In this document: one piece after another, positions 27,992 through 35,737 of the stretch
Layout of the letters: each line of letters begins with the position of its first letter
Position numbering within the stretch: the first letter of the stretch is position 1
Assembly (NCBI GenBank): GCA_036381835.1
Contig: DASVCA010000222.1
Location: 1 to 64,000, forward strand
DNA from: DASULK01 sp036381835
GTDB taxonomy: Bacteria; Actinomycetota; Actinomycetes; Mycobacteriales; Micromonosporaceae
Length of the DNA stretch: 64,000 nucleotides
Direction of reading: 5' to 3'
Notes under the pieces: generated by a model
Database searches by the model: none
What the model was told of the DNA's origin: nothing
Seen by the model: only the letters and a program-made list of their open reading frames with translations
Made by a program: the position numbers and the translations under genes

Positions 27992-28570
27992 ATGAGACGC
28001 CAGCCGGAGGCCGGTGCGCCCGAGACTTCACCGCGGCCGATCGTGCCGGTGCCGGTGAGCGCAGCGGGCGAGCTGCGCGGCCGCCGCGTGATCGTCGGAG
28101 TGCCGGGACTGGGGTGGCGGGCGGATCTACGGGCCGACAACCCGGTGGTGCGCGGCAGCCGTACCTTCGTTCCGGTCATCCCCGAGCACGAGTGGTATCG
28201 GGCAGAGTTGGAACAGGTGGAGGTGTTCGCGCCACTCGTGCCTGCGGAACGAGTCTGGGTGGAAGGCACCGCTACCGGTCCCGTTGACAGCGGGCTCGGC
28301 GGTCTGCCGCGAACGGTGTCTCTGGATGCGCCCCCGCGCCGTGATCCGGTGCCGATCACGGCATCGCCCGTGGCCTCGGGGCACCGCGTCGTCTACATGG
28401 CCGATGGCGTCGAACAACGGGACCTGCGCGCGGTGACCGAGTTGCACACCGGTGACGACGGGGGTGTGTGCGTTCGGGTGGCGGCTGAGGCCGACTGGTA
28501 TCGCTGGGCATGGACCGGTCAGACACCGCGGACCTTGGCCGTACCGGCGCACCTCACCTGGCTCGAGTAG
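27992..28570 (+). CDS. hypothetical protein
   Basis: The 192-aa, mostly beta-predicted soluble protein has no recognised domain, membrane helix or signal peptide. A Pro-rich N-terminus is followed by two similar stretches, HEWYRAELEQVEVFAPLVPAERVWVEG and EADWYRWAWTGQTPRTLAVPAHLTWLE, suggesting an internal duplication of about 90 residues. It starts 15 nt after the hydrolase gene and probably belongs to that operon. It ends 4 nt from the convergent gene. Confidence 0.6.
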   Translation: MRRQPEAGAPETSPRPIVPVPVSAAGELRGRRVIVGVPGLGWRADLRADNPVVRGSRTFVPVIPEHEWYRAELEQVEVFAPLVPAERVWVEGTATGPVDSGLGGLPRTVSLDAPPRRDPVPITASPVASGHRVVYMADGVEQRDLRAVTELHTGDDGGVCVRVAAEADWYRWAWTGQTPRTLAVPAHLTWLE

Positions 28571-28574
28571 CCGA

Positions 28575-29264
28575 TCAGCTCACCCGAGTCGCTCCGCAGA
28601 CTCGCCACCCGTCCTCATCTTCAGTCTCGAAGCGCCACGTCTGCAGGTCGTTCTGCGCAAAGCCATCGACCATCGCCGACAGCTTCAATTCAACAACTAC
28701 GTCGGCTTTGTCGTCAGATTTTCTGAGGACGGCCAACTCTCCCCACGTCACGTTGAAGGCCGCTTGAAAGGTGTGCTCACGGCGGTCAAGGTCTTCTTGC
28801 ATCGAGAGGATTTCGCCGAGTCGTCCCGTGCTCGAGCAAGCCCACAACTTCGCCTTCGCCCGATCACGGTCGGCGAAAAGGGCGCGCAAGAAGTTGTCGA
28901 CGACGACGTCGGGGGCGCTGCGATCGATCGCGGTAGCTCGCTCGTACACCACGTAGACGATGCCGACCGTGCCGATGAGGAGCAGGGCAAGCACGCCGCC
29001 GAGCACGGTCAGGACGGGCCGCAGCCGGCGAGGGCGAGGCTGTGCGGCGAGGCGAGCACCATCATCCGCGGGCGGTTCGGTCGCGGAACGCTGAGCCGGC
29101 ACCAAGGGAGGGGCGGGCACCATGGCGCGGGGGTCGGGATCAATCGCGTTGACGTTCGCCGGCTGCGTAGCCGCCGCGCCGTCCGTTGCGGCCCGCTGAT
29201 CCGGGATTCCAGACGTACAGGCGTCGGTTGACCCGGAGCGCGATGGCTGCTGCGCTGAATCCAC
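28575..29264 (-). CDS. single-pass membrane protein with NTF2-like extracellular domain (Rv0361-like)
   Basis: The 229-aa protein has a disordered cytoplasmic N-terminus of about 80 residues, one membrane helix (LTVLGGVLALLLIGTVGIVYVVY, about 85-107) and an outside domain with DVVVDNFLRALF and a C-terminal W-R-V-C strand. The layout recalls the mycobacterial Rv0361 type of NTF2-like membrane proteins. It is the only minus-strand gene in the 15-kb block, lying between the two modules. The GTG at 29264 has GGAG just upstream. Confidence 0.65.
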   Translation of the reverse strand: MDSAQQPSRSGSTDACTSGIPDQRAATDGAAATQPANVNAIDPDPRAMVPAPPLVPAQRSATEPPADDGARLAAQPRPRRLRPVLTVLGGVLALLLIGTVGIVYVVYERATAIDRSAPDVVVDNFLRALFADRDRAKAKLWACSSTGRLGEILSMQEDLDRREHTFQAAFNVTWGELAVLRKSDDKADVVVELKLSAMVDGFAQNDLQTWRFETEDEDGWRVCGATRVS

Positions 29265-29323
29265 GCTCCGAGGCTACCGACCACATCGACCGCGCCCAAC
29301 CCCTCGGGTCATCCACAGGGGAC

Positions 29324-29352
29324 TGTTACTGATGGTGATCCCACGGTAACCT
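29324..29352 (+). promoter_or_regulatory. candidate promoter of the type VII-like operon
   Basis: TAACCT (29347-29352) is a reasonable -10 with TGTTAC (29324-29329) 17 bp upstream as a poor -35. Transcription would begin near 29359, leaving a short leader containing the strong GGGGAGGA site before ATG 29387. The divergent gene at 29264 shares this 122-bp gap. Confidence 0.35.
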
Positions 29353-29386
29353 GCATGTCGCTACCGGTGGTCCTGGGGAGGAAACC

Positions 29387-29812
29387 ATGATCAAACCCGA
29401 TGAAGGCAGCGGCTCCCCCTTGGCCAAGGTCATCAAGGTCGACCTGGCCGGCCTCGCCGACCTCGCCACCGTCATCCGTACCGAATCTGAACAGACACTG
29501 GTACCGCAATCGCGCCGGGTATGCGCCGAGTTGCAAAACGGCGTCTGCTTCGGTAAGTCATCGGCCAGCGGATACATCCACGTCGCTAGAGAGCGTTACC
29601 AGCAAAGCTTGGTCCGGGCAATGGCGCAGCTGAGCGCCTACATCCGTGCCGCCGAGGTGCTCGCCGACGCCGCTGAACGAGTGGCCAAGGATTACCGCGC
29701 AACCGATGCGCTGTCGGCTGCGCGGCTGCGGGATGTAGAGGCGGCATTGCGAACCGCGATGAAGGCAGCGGATGGCACCTCGACCGACTCGGGCCAGGAG
29801 TCGCTGCGATGA
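29387..29812 (+). CDS. helical PE/WXG100-like protein, putative type VII substrate
   Basis: The 141-aa protein is predicted to be largely alpha-helical, with two long helices (about residues 22-50 and 62-103) and no signal peptide. A YxxxD motif (YRATD, residues 103-107) sits at the end of the second helix, where the general type VII secretion signal is found in PE/EsxB proteins. A GGGGAGGA site precedes ATG 29387. It overlaps the next gene as ATGA, like PE-PPE pairs. Family membership is inferred from architecture and neighbours. Confidence 0.6.
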   Translation: MIKPDEGSGSPLAKVIKVDLAGLADLATVIRTESEQTLVPQSRRVCAELQNGVCFGKSSASGYIHVARERYQQSLVRAMAQLSAYIRAAEVLADAAERVAKDYRATDALSAARLRDVEAALRTAMKAADGTSTDSGQESLR

Positions 29813-31011
29813 CACAGTCGACCAGCTGGTGCACCAACTGGGACGCCTACAACGTGCCTGCACTGTGGCGCATGATCGCGGATGAAGGCGATTTGCGGGG
29901 CTGGAAGCAGGTGCAAGCTTGGTTCCGGATGCGCAGCGCGATTGACGCCTATCGCGAACGGCTGGAGGCATGCCGGAAGGCGCTGCAGGAACACTGGCCG
30001 CCGGACCGGAGCCCCGCATCGGCCGCCTTCATCGCCCACCTTGACGGTCTCATCGCCTCGATGCTGCAAACCGCAGCTAACGCCGAACAGACGGCACGCG
30101 GGCTTGCCGGGATCATGGACACGCTAGCCAAGGCCAAGGATGAACTGGAACCGTTGTATGGACGGTGGCTGGAAGTCTCTGGCGACCTGACTCCGCACTG
30201 GTGGGACGGCGCGGAGGACGAATTGAACGCCAAGGCTCGCGACATCATGTGGCGAACCGAACTTGCCGTCCGGGATTACAGCTCGTTGATCGACATGCCA
30301 CCCGAACACCAGTATCAAGGAGGCAGTTATCCGGGCGGGCCAGTTCCAATCGGTTGGAACGAAGGGAACAGAGGCCTGATCGGCCATAGCCAATACGGCT
30401 GGGACGAAAAGTCCGTTATCAAACAGCCCCAGGTCAGCGTGACCGAGCCGCAGCCGCCAGTAGAACTTACCGCACCGCCTCTGTCACATCCCGGGCCGGT
30501 GCTCAGCGACACCCCCACAGCACCAACGGCTCCACCGGTGACAAGTGTCCCGTCTGACGTGGGAGCCGATCCGAGCGTGAGCAGGCCCGGTGGTGCCGGA
30601 AGGCTTCCGCTCCCACCGATCCGAAACGCATTGCCGACGCGGGATCTGATGAGGAGATCATCGGAGCATCCCCGTACCGGACGTGCAGTGCTGCCCTCCC
30701 GAGCCCCGCTGAGCGGAACAACATCCACGACCATCCCTACCGGCCGATCCCCGATGACTCAAGTACCAATGCCAGCGGTACCTCCACCGCCAGCCGGCGG
30801 ACGCCCAGGCAACACCGCACCTCGGCCAACCGCCTATGGCACCCATCGCATATCAGGCGGACATATCGTCACGATGGTCCGTGACGGTCGACGTGGCACC
30901 CGCCTAAGCCCGAATCAGTCAGACATGGCAGAACCCGGGGTGGCGGTCATCGTCCCTCCCCAGCCCCGACCACATGACCCAGGTCCCGGCATCATCGGGA
31001 TCGACCGGTGA
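29809..31011 (+). CDS. PPE-like helical protein with Pro-rich tail, putative type VII substrate or partner
   Basis: The 400-aa protein has a helical N-terminal domain of about 160 residues with many Trp. A turn-like segment (Trp63...AAFIAHLDGL) and a WDG tripeptide (132-134) recall WXG/PPE folds. From about 165 onward it is a disordered Pro/Thr/Ser-rich tail ending in PHDPGPGIIG. Coupled by ATGA to the PE-like gene and by GTGA to the mycosin gene, it is likely the larger member of a secreted heterodimer. Local GC is visibly lower than in flanking genes. Confidence 0.6.
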   Translation: MTQSTSWCTNWDAYNVPALWRMIADEGDLRGWKQVQAWFRMRSAIDAYRERLEACRKALQEHWPPDRSPASAAFIAHLDGLIASMLQTAANAEQTARGLAGIMDTLAKAKDELEPLYGRWLEVSGDLTPHWWDGAEDELNAKARDIMWRTELAVRDYSSLIDMPPEHQYQGGSYPGGPVPIGWNEGNRGLIGHSQYGWDEKSVIKQPQVSVTEPQPPVELTAPPLSHPGPVLSDTPTAPTAPPVTSVPSDVGADPSVSRPGGAGRLPLPPIRNALPTRDLMRRSSEHPRTGRAVLPSRAPLSGTTSTTIPTGRSPMTQVPMPAVPPPPAGGRPGNTAPRPTAYGTHRISGGHIVTMVRDGRRGTRLSPNQSDMAEPGVAVIVPPQPRPHDPGPGIIGIDR

Positions 31012-32135
31012 CCACTCGGCGCTCCCGGGTGGTTCAGGCGTGCCTCGCTCTCACGCTCGGAGTCGGCACGGCTCTCGCACCGGCCCAACCTGCCCATGCG
31101 GACCGGATACGGGATCTGCAGTGGCACTTGGAGTTCCTCAACGTTGCGGCAGCCCATCGCATCAGCCAAGGAGACGACGTCACCGTCGCTGTGATCGATA
31201 CAGGAGTAGATGCCCGCCATCCCGACCTCGCCGGCGCGGTGCTGCCCGGCGTCGACCTCGTCGGCGACAGGGGAAACGGACACACCGACCTGAGCGGGCA
31301 CGGCACCGCCATGGCCGGGCTGATCGCGGCCCGCGGCCGCGGCAACGGCCGAGGGGTCCTCGGCATCGCGCCTCGGGCAATGGTCTTCCCGGTGCGAGAC
31401 CGTCGCCTGTCCATTGCCTACGACCGCATCTCGGCTGGCATCGAATGGGCGATCAGCCAAGGCGCGGACGTCATTTGCATCGCTTCTACCGGACGCCCTT
31501 CAGCGGAGCTGCAAACCGCCATCGCCGCCGCGATTAGGGCTGACATCATCGTGGTGGCAGCGGTGGGAAACCGGCCTGAGTCGTCCAACGTCGGCTGGCC
31601 TGCGGCGTATCCCGGCGTGGTTGCCGCGGCCGGCGTGGACCGCAACGGCAACCACGCTGAGGTGTCCGTCACCGGCCCCGAGGTGATCCTCGCCGCCCCT
31701 GCGGTTGAGATCGTCTCTACCGATGCTGTTGGTGGAACGGGGTATAGCAGAGGCACCGGAACCAGTGGCGCTACCGCGATCATCGCGGGGGCGGCGGCGT
31801 TGGTCCGCGCGAGATTTCCCGACCTGTCGGCGGCCGAAGTGGTACACCGCCTGACCGCAACCGCAATCGACAAAGGACCGCCGGGCCGGGACGAACAGTA
31901 CGGCTACGGGGTGATCGACCTGGTGGCGGCGCTCACCGCGGACGTACCCCCGATGCCGACTCCGAGCGCGAGCCCCGAGTCGACATCTCCACCGGCTGTT
32001 GCCCTACCTCCGCTGTTCGAACCGCAGGAGCCCCGGCCCCGTACCGGCGGGATCTTCCTCGTCGTCGGAATCACCCTGCTCGCCGTCGCCGTCACCGGTG
32101 TCGTCCTCAGTGCACGAGCCAAACGCCAAGGTTGA
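31008..32135 (+). CDS. mycP: mycosin-like subtilisin protease (first copy)
   Basis: MycP-type proteases are membrane-anchored S8 enzymes required for type VII secretion. This 375-aa copy has a signal peptide ending near AHA (residue 31), the catalytic triad Asp64 (AVIDTGVD), His98 (GHGTAMAG) and Ser253 (GTSGATA), oxyanion Asn188, and a C-terminal membrane helix (about 346-368). All key residues are kept, but GTSGATA replaces the usual GTSFAAP. The GTG at 31008 overlaps the previous stop. It is clearly divergent from the second mycosin at 52.9 kb. Confidence 0.88.
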   Translation: MTTRRSRVVQACLALTLGVGTALAPAQPAHADRIRDLQWHLEFLNVAAAHRISQGDDVTVAVIDTGVDARHPDLAGAVLPGVDLVGDRGNGHTDLSGHGTAMAGLIAARGRGNGRGVLGIAPRAMVFPVRDRRLSIAYDRISAGIEWAISQGADVICIASTGRPSAELQTAIAAAIRADIIVVAAVGNRPESSNVGWPAAYPGVVAAAGVDRNGNHAEVSVTGPEVILAAPAVEIVSTDAVGGTGYSRGTGTSGATAIIAGAAALVRARFPDLSAAEVVHRLTATAIDKGPPGRDEQYGYGVIDLVAALTADVPPMPTPSASPESTSPPAVALPPLFEPQEPRPRTGGIFLVVGITLLAVAVTGVVLSARAKRQG

Positions 32136-32209
32136 CGAGTTGCCCCGCGCGCCAGCCGTCGCAACCGTCGCCGGTGCGTTACCGTGCTGCCAGCGGTGGG
32201 GAGGTGACC

Positions 32210-34783
32210 GTGTCCAGCGTGAGAGCGCGAATCAAGCAGGCAGCGGCGTTACATCGTCAGGCGAGCGCCCTGCTCGTCGCCGCCGGTGCCGCTTTGGACG
32301 CGACCCGGCCCGCCCCCGCCGACCAGCGCGTACAGCGTGACCTGGCAGAACGTCTCCGGGCCGCGGCGAACACACTCGCCCCCGGCTGGCTGGGCGCGCC
32401 GCTCGACGCGCAGGCGGAGGACAGCCCGCTCGGTGGGTCACGCCTGCCGGCGTTCGTCCGAGTCGGCACCGCGCAGCCCCTCGACGACGCCCGGTTCCCG
32501 GCGATCGTTCCGCTGCTCGGTACCGGACATCTGACCGTCGACGCAGACGCCCGTGACCCGCGGGTGTTCGGGTTCCTGCGCGCCGTACTTCTACGTCTGC
32601 TGGCCGCCGCCCCCGCCGGCTCACTGCTGGTACGGGGAGTCGACGCCGCCGGGGGCGGCCTGGTCTTCGCACCCTTCGCCCCGCTCGCCGACGCCGGGCT
32701 GATGCCCCCGCCGGCCACCGACCGCGCCGGGCTGCAGGCCACGCTCGCCGAGGCGGAACAGTGGGTTCGCCCAACCCGTCCCGTGTCGAGTCGGCCCGGT
32801 CGGCGCGAGCGAACCCTGCTGGTGGTGATCGCGTCGCTGCCCGAGCTGGCCGACGGCAGCGAACTGAGTCGGATCGCCGCGCTGGCCCAGTACGGGCCGG
32901 AGGCGGGCCTGCACCTGATCGTCGCCGGGTGGCCGCCTCCACCGCTCACCGCGGACACCCCGCACCCGCCGCTGGCGCAGAGCACCACGATCTCGATGCG
33001 CAACCCGTACGCCCTGGTCGGTGATCCACCGGGAGCGTCTTTCGGCGACTCCTCCCCAAAAGACTCGTCGTCGGGGCTGAACGCCCCGGTGTTCCTCGAC
33101 GAGGATCCTCCGGGCCACCTCATCGATCGGGTGTGCCGGGAGTTGGCCGCCCGCTTCGACGCCGACTCCCAGGTACGACTCGCCGATCTGCTTCCGCAAG
33201 ACGGCATCTGGCGGGATGATTCCACCGACGGGCTGGTCACCGCGGTCGGGCATGACGGCAACCGGCCGGTGGTGCTGGCATTCAACGATCTGACGCCGCA
33301 CTGGATGATCGGCGGGCGGTCCGGCTCCGGGAAGACCGCATTCCTGATCAACGTCCTCTACGGCCTGTGCAGCCGGTACGGGCCGGATGAGCTGGTCCTC
33401 TACCTGCTGGACTTCAAAGAAGGTGTGTCGTTCGCCGAGTTCGTTCCGACCGAGCACGACAAGTCGTGGCTGCCCCAGGCCCGGGCGGTGGGTGTGGAGT
33501 CGGATCGGGAGTACGGACTTGCCGTGCTCCGGGAGCTGGACGCGGAGATGACCCGCCGGTCCATCGCCTACAAGAAGGCCGGCGTGACGAGGTTCGCGGA
33601 TCTACGCGAGCATCAGGCCCTGCCGCGGATCCTCTGTGTAATCGACGAGTTCCAAGTGCTGCTGGCCGGTGGCGACCGGTTGGCGACGGAAGCGGTCGGC
33701 CTGCTGGAGTCGCTGGCGCGCAAGGGCCGCTCGTACGGCATCCACCTGATCTTGTCGAGTCAGACGGTGGCTGGGGTGGAGGCGCTCTACGCCAAGCGTG
33801 ATTCGATATTCGGCCAGTTCCCGGTGCGGGTGGCTCTGCCTGGCGGCGGGGATGTCCTGGAGCCGACCAACGACGCGGCGGCCGGCCTGCCCTTGGGCAC
33901 GGCGGTGGTGAACACGGCGGGTGGGCTCGGTGGTCCTCGGGGGGCCACCCGGGGGCACGAGCGCATGGTTCGTTTTCCCGACCCGCACGCGGACCGGGAC
34001 ACCCTGACCACGCTGCGGCGCAGGCTGTGGGAGGCGCGGCCGCCGGACAGCACGCCCCCGCAGGTCTTCGCGGGCTACGCCGATCAGCACCTCGACGAGG
34101 ATCCGACCTATCAGGCGGTGCTGGTCCGGCCGAGCGCCCGTCCGGCCGCTCTGCTCGGGCGGTCGGTGGACGTGTCGTTGTCGACGGCTGCCTTCCCCCT
34201 CGACACGTCGCCGGGACGCCACCTGGCGGTGCTCGGGCCGAGCGGCATCGGAGCCGACCTGCTCGTCGCCGCCGGCCGCAGCCTCGCGGCGCACCATGCG
34301 CCCCGTACGGTGCGGTTCACCGTCGCTTCGCTGGTCGCCGACGGCGACGAACCGGCATCCGAACTGGTGGCGTCGGTGGCGCAGCGGCAGGAGGCCGAGA
34401 TGGTCGACGCTGCCGGCTTGGCGAAGGCGTTGGACCGGGATCGACCGGGATACCTGGTGGTGTTCGGCATGGATGCGCTAGGTCCGGGCGGGTTGCCCGC
34501 CGACCGGTTCCGCAGCCTGCTGCGTGACGGACCGGGGCGGGGTGTGCATCTGCTTTCGTGGTGGCGTGGGGTGCGCCGGTTCAGTGAGGCGACCGGTGGC
34601 GGATTCGGACGAGAGGACGTGGCCGGGCTCATCTTCCTGAATGTTCCCGCCACCGATGTGTCGCTGCTGCTCGGTGAGCCGGTGGACTGGCGACCGCGGC
34701 CGAACCGGGCGCTGCTGCACGACCGGCACGCGAACCGGAGCACGGTGATCGTTCCGTTTGTGCGGGCGGAGGCTGACCGGTGA
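32210..34783 (+). CDS. FtsK/SpoIIIE-type ATPase of the type VII-like module
   Basis: The 857-aa protein has a helical N-terminal region and one intact FtsK/SpoIIIE motor: Walker A GGRSGSGKTAF near residue 368, YLLDFKEGVSFAEF, and Walker B LCVIDEFQVLL near 475. A second, degenerate nucleotide-binding domain (VLGPSGIGADLL, about 675) lacks the Walker lysine. No N-terminal membrane helices are apparent, unlike EccC. The GTG at 32210 follows GGGGAGG; an alternative TTG (32132) overlaps the mycosin stop and would add 26 residues. It probably drives export of the PE/PPE-like pair. Confidence 0.82.
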   Translation: MSSVRARIKQAAALHRQASALLVAAGAALDATRPAPADQRVQRDLAERLRAAANTLAPGWLGAPLDAQAEDSPLGGSRLPAFVRVGTAQPLDDARFPAIVPLLGTGHLTVDADARDPRVFGFLRAVLLRLLAAAPAGSLLVRGVDAAGGGLVFAPFAPLADAGLMPPPATDRAGLQATLAEAEQWVRPTRPVSSRPGRRERTLLVVIASLPELADGSELSRIAALAQYGPEAGLHLIVAGWPPPPLTADTPHPPLAQSTTISMRNPYALVGDPPGASFGDSSPKDSSSGLNAPVFLDEDPPGHLIDRVCRELAARFDADSQVRLADLLPQDGIWRDDSTDGLVTAVGHDGNRPVVLAFNDLTPHWMIGGRSGSGKTAFLINVLYGLCSRYGPDELVLYLLDFKEGVSFAEFVPTEHDKSWLPQARAVGVESDREYGLAVLRELDAEMTRRSIAYKKAGVTRFADLREHQALPRILCVIDEFQVLLAGGDRLATEAVGLLESLARKGRSYGIHLILSSQTVAGVEALYAKRDSIFGQFPVRVALPGGGDVLEPTNDAAAGLPLGTAVVNTAGGLGGPRGATRGHERMVRFPDPHADRDTLTTLRRRLWEARPPDSTPPQVFAGYADQHLDEDPTYQAVLVRPSARPAALLGRSVDVSLSTAAFPLDTSPGRHLAVLGPSGIGADLLVAAGRSLAAHHAPRTVRFTVASLVADGDEPASELVASVAQRQEAEMVDAAGLAKALDRDRPGYLVVFGMDALGPGGLPADRFRSLLRDGPGRGVHLLSWWRGVRRFSEATGGGFGREDVAGLIFLNVPATDVSLLLGEPVDWRPRPNRALLHDRHANRSTVIVPFVRAEADR

Positions 34784-35424
34784 GCGTGGGCGCCTGGGAG
34801 GAATATCTGGCCGCGGCCCGACGGCTCGATGCGGCCCGTCGGGATGCGGCCGAGGCTGCCGGCGAGCATGCCCGGTTGGTGCAGGCGGCGCGGGAGGAGG
34901 CGACTCGGCTACGCGCCCGCCTGGCGCCCCAGCAGGCCCGCCTACGTGACCTTGGTGTGGCGGCAACCGAACTGCAGCCGTCGGACGAGGAGTTGCGGGC
35001 GGCCGCGCAGCGGGTGACCGGTGAGCCGGCCGAGGTGCTGGCGGTCCTGCATCAGGCGCGGGCGATGGCCGATTCCGCCGATGCCAGCCTCACCGCCCAT
35101 ACCGACCATCTGGCCGCGCCCGATCGGGCCTGGCTGCGAAATCTGCTGGTTTACGGGCCGTACGCGCTGGTGGTGCTCGTGGTGCAGTCGGCTCTCTATC
35201 TGCTCGCGGACGCGGTGTCCCTGCCGGCGCTGCTGTGCGGGCTGACCATGCCCGCTATCGCGTTCGGGCTGGGCTGGCTGACCATCGGTCTGCTCTTCTC
35301 CGACCGGCCGGCCGTGGTCGGCGGTCGGGTGGATCGCACCCCGCTGCTCGGTGCGGCGGTCTGCATCGTCGCGCCGATCCTGCTGTCCTGCGTCGGCGCG
35401 GTGGCGTTCCGGTTGCTCGGCTAG
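34780..35424 (+). CDS. coiled-coil membrane protein
   Basis: The 214-aa protein starts with a long Ala/Arg/Glu coiled coil (about residues 5-100) and then has three or four membrane helices (about 120-213, including YALVVLVVQSALYLLA and PALLCGLTMPAIAFGLGWLTI). The GTG overlaps the ATPase stop as GTGA. No family is recognised. In this operon it could provide the membrane platform that EccD or EccE gives in canonical systems (inference). Confidence 0.65.
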   Translation: MSVGAWEEYLAAARRLDAARRDAAEAAGEHARLVQAAREEATRLRARLAPQQARLRDLGVAATELQPSDEELRAAAQRVTGEPAEVLAVLHQARAMADSADASLTAHTDHLAAPDRAWLRNLLVYGPYALVVLVVQSALYLLADAVSLPALLCGLTMPAIAFGLGWLTIGLLFSDRPAVVGGRVDRTPLLGAAVCIVAPILLSCVGAVAFRLLG

Positions 35425-35433
35425 GAGTCGATC

Positions 35434-35694
35434 ATGCCCAGTGTGGAGGAGCTCAAGCTGCACGTCGCGGCGTCGGTCGACCAGACCGGCCGTGCGGTGG
35501 CGACGATGCGTGCAGCCGGACAGGAGATCGATGAGGCGCTGGCCCGGCTGCGGCTGACCGCGGTCGGATCCGCCCATCCCACGATCATGGAGGCGGTCGC
35601 CCGCCTGGAGCAGGCGCGGGCCCGCCTGGAGGAGGCCCAGACTCTGGCGCTCGCCTCGATCGACTCCGCCGACGCGTATCGGACGCTGGTCTGA
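35434..35694 (+). CDS. small helical protein of the type VII-like module
   Basis: An 86-aa soluble protein predicted to be two helices (about residues 2-40 and 50-80) with a turn at VGSAHPT. Size and helix-turn-helix shape match WXG100-like proteins, but no WXG motif is present; a C-terminal YRTLV lacks the acidic residue of the type VII signal. TAGGAG lies just before ATG 35434. It is the last gene before a strong hairpin. Confidence 0.6.
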   Translation: MPSVEELKLHVAASVDQTGRAVATMRAAGQEIDEALARLRLTAVGSAHPTIMEAVARLEQARARLEEAQTLALASIDSADAYRTLV

Positions 35695-35709
35695 GACGCC
35701 CGCCAGGCG

Positions 35710-35735
35710 GGCCCCGGCCGCTCGGTGCCGGGGCC
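35710..35735. terminator. hairpin between convergent operons
   Basis: GGCCCCGG (35710-35717) pairs with CCGGGGCC (35728-35735) around a 10-nt loop. It lies between the stops of the type VII-like operon (35694) and folE (35738) and can serve both strands. Confidence 0.65.
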
Positions 35736-35737
35736 GC

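Noticed and set aside
20440..35737. integrative conjugative element
   Set aside because: No integrase, relaxase, excisionase, replication gene, tRNA or flanking direct repeats were found, so a complete ICE cannot be supported.
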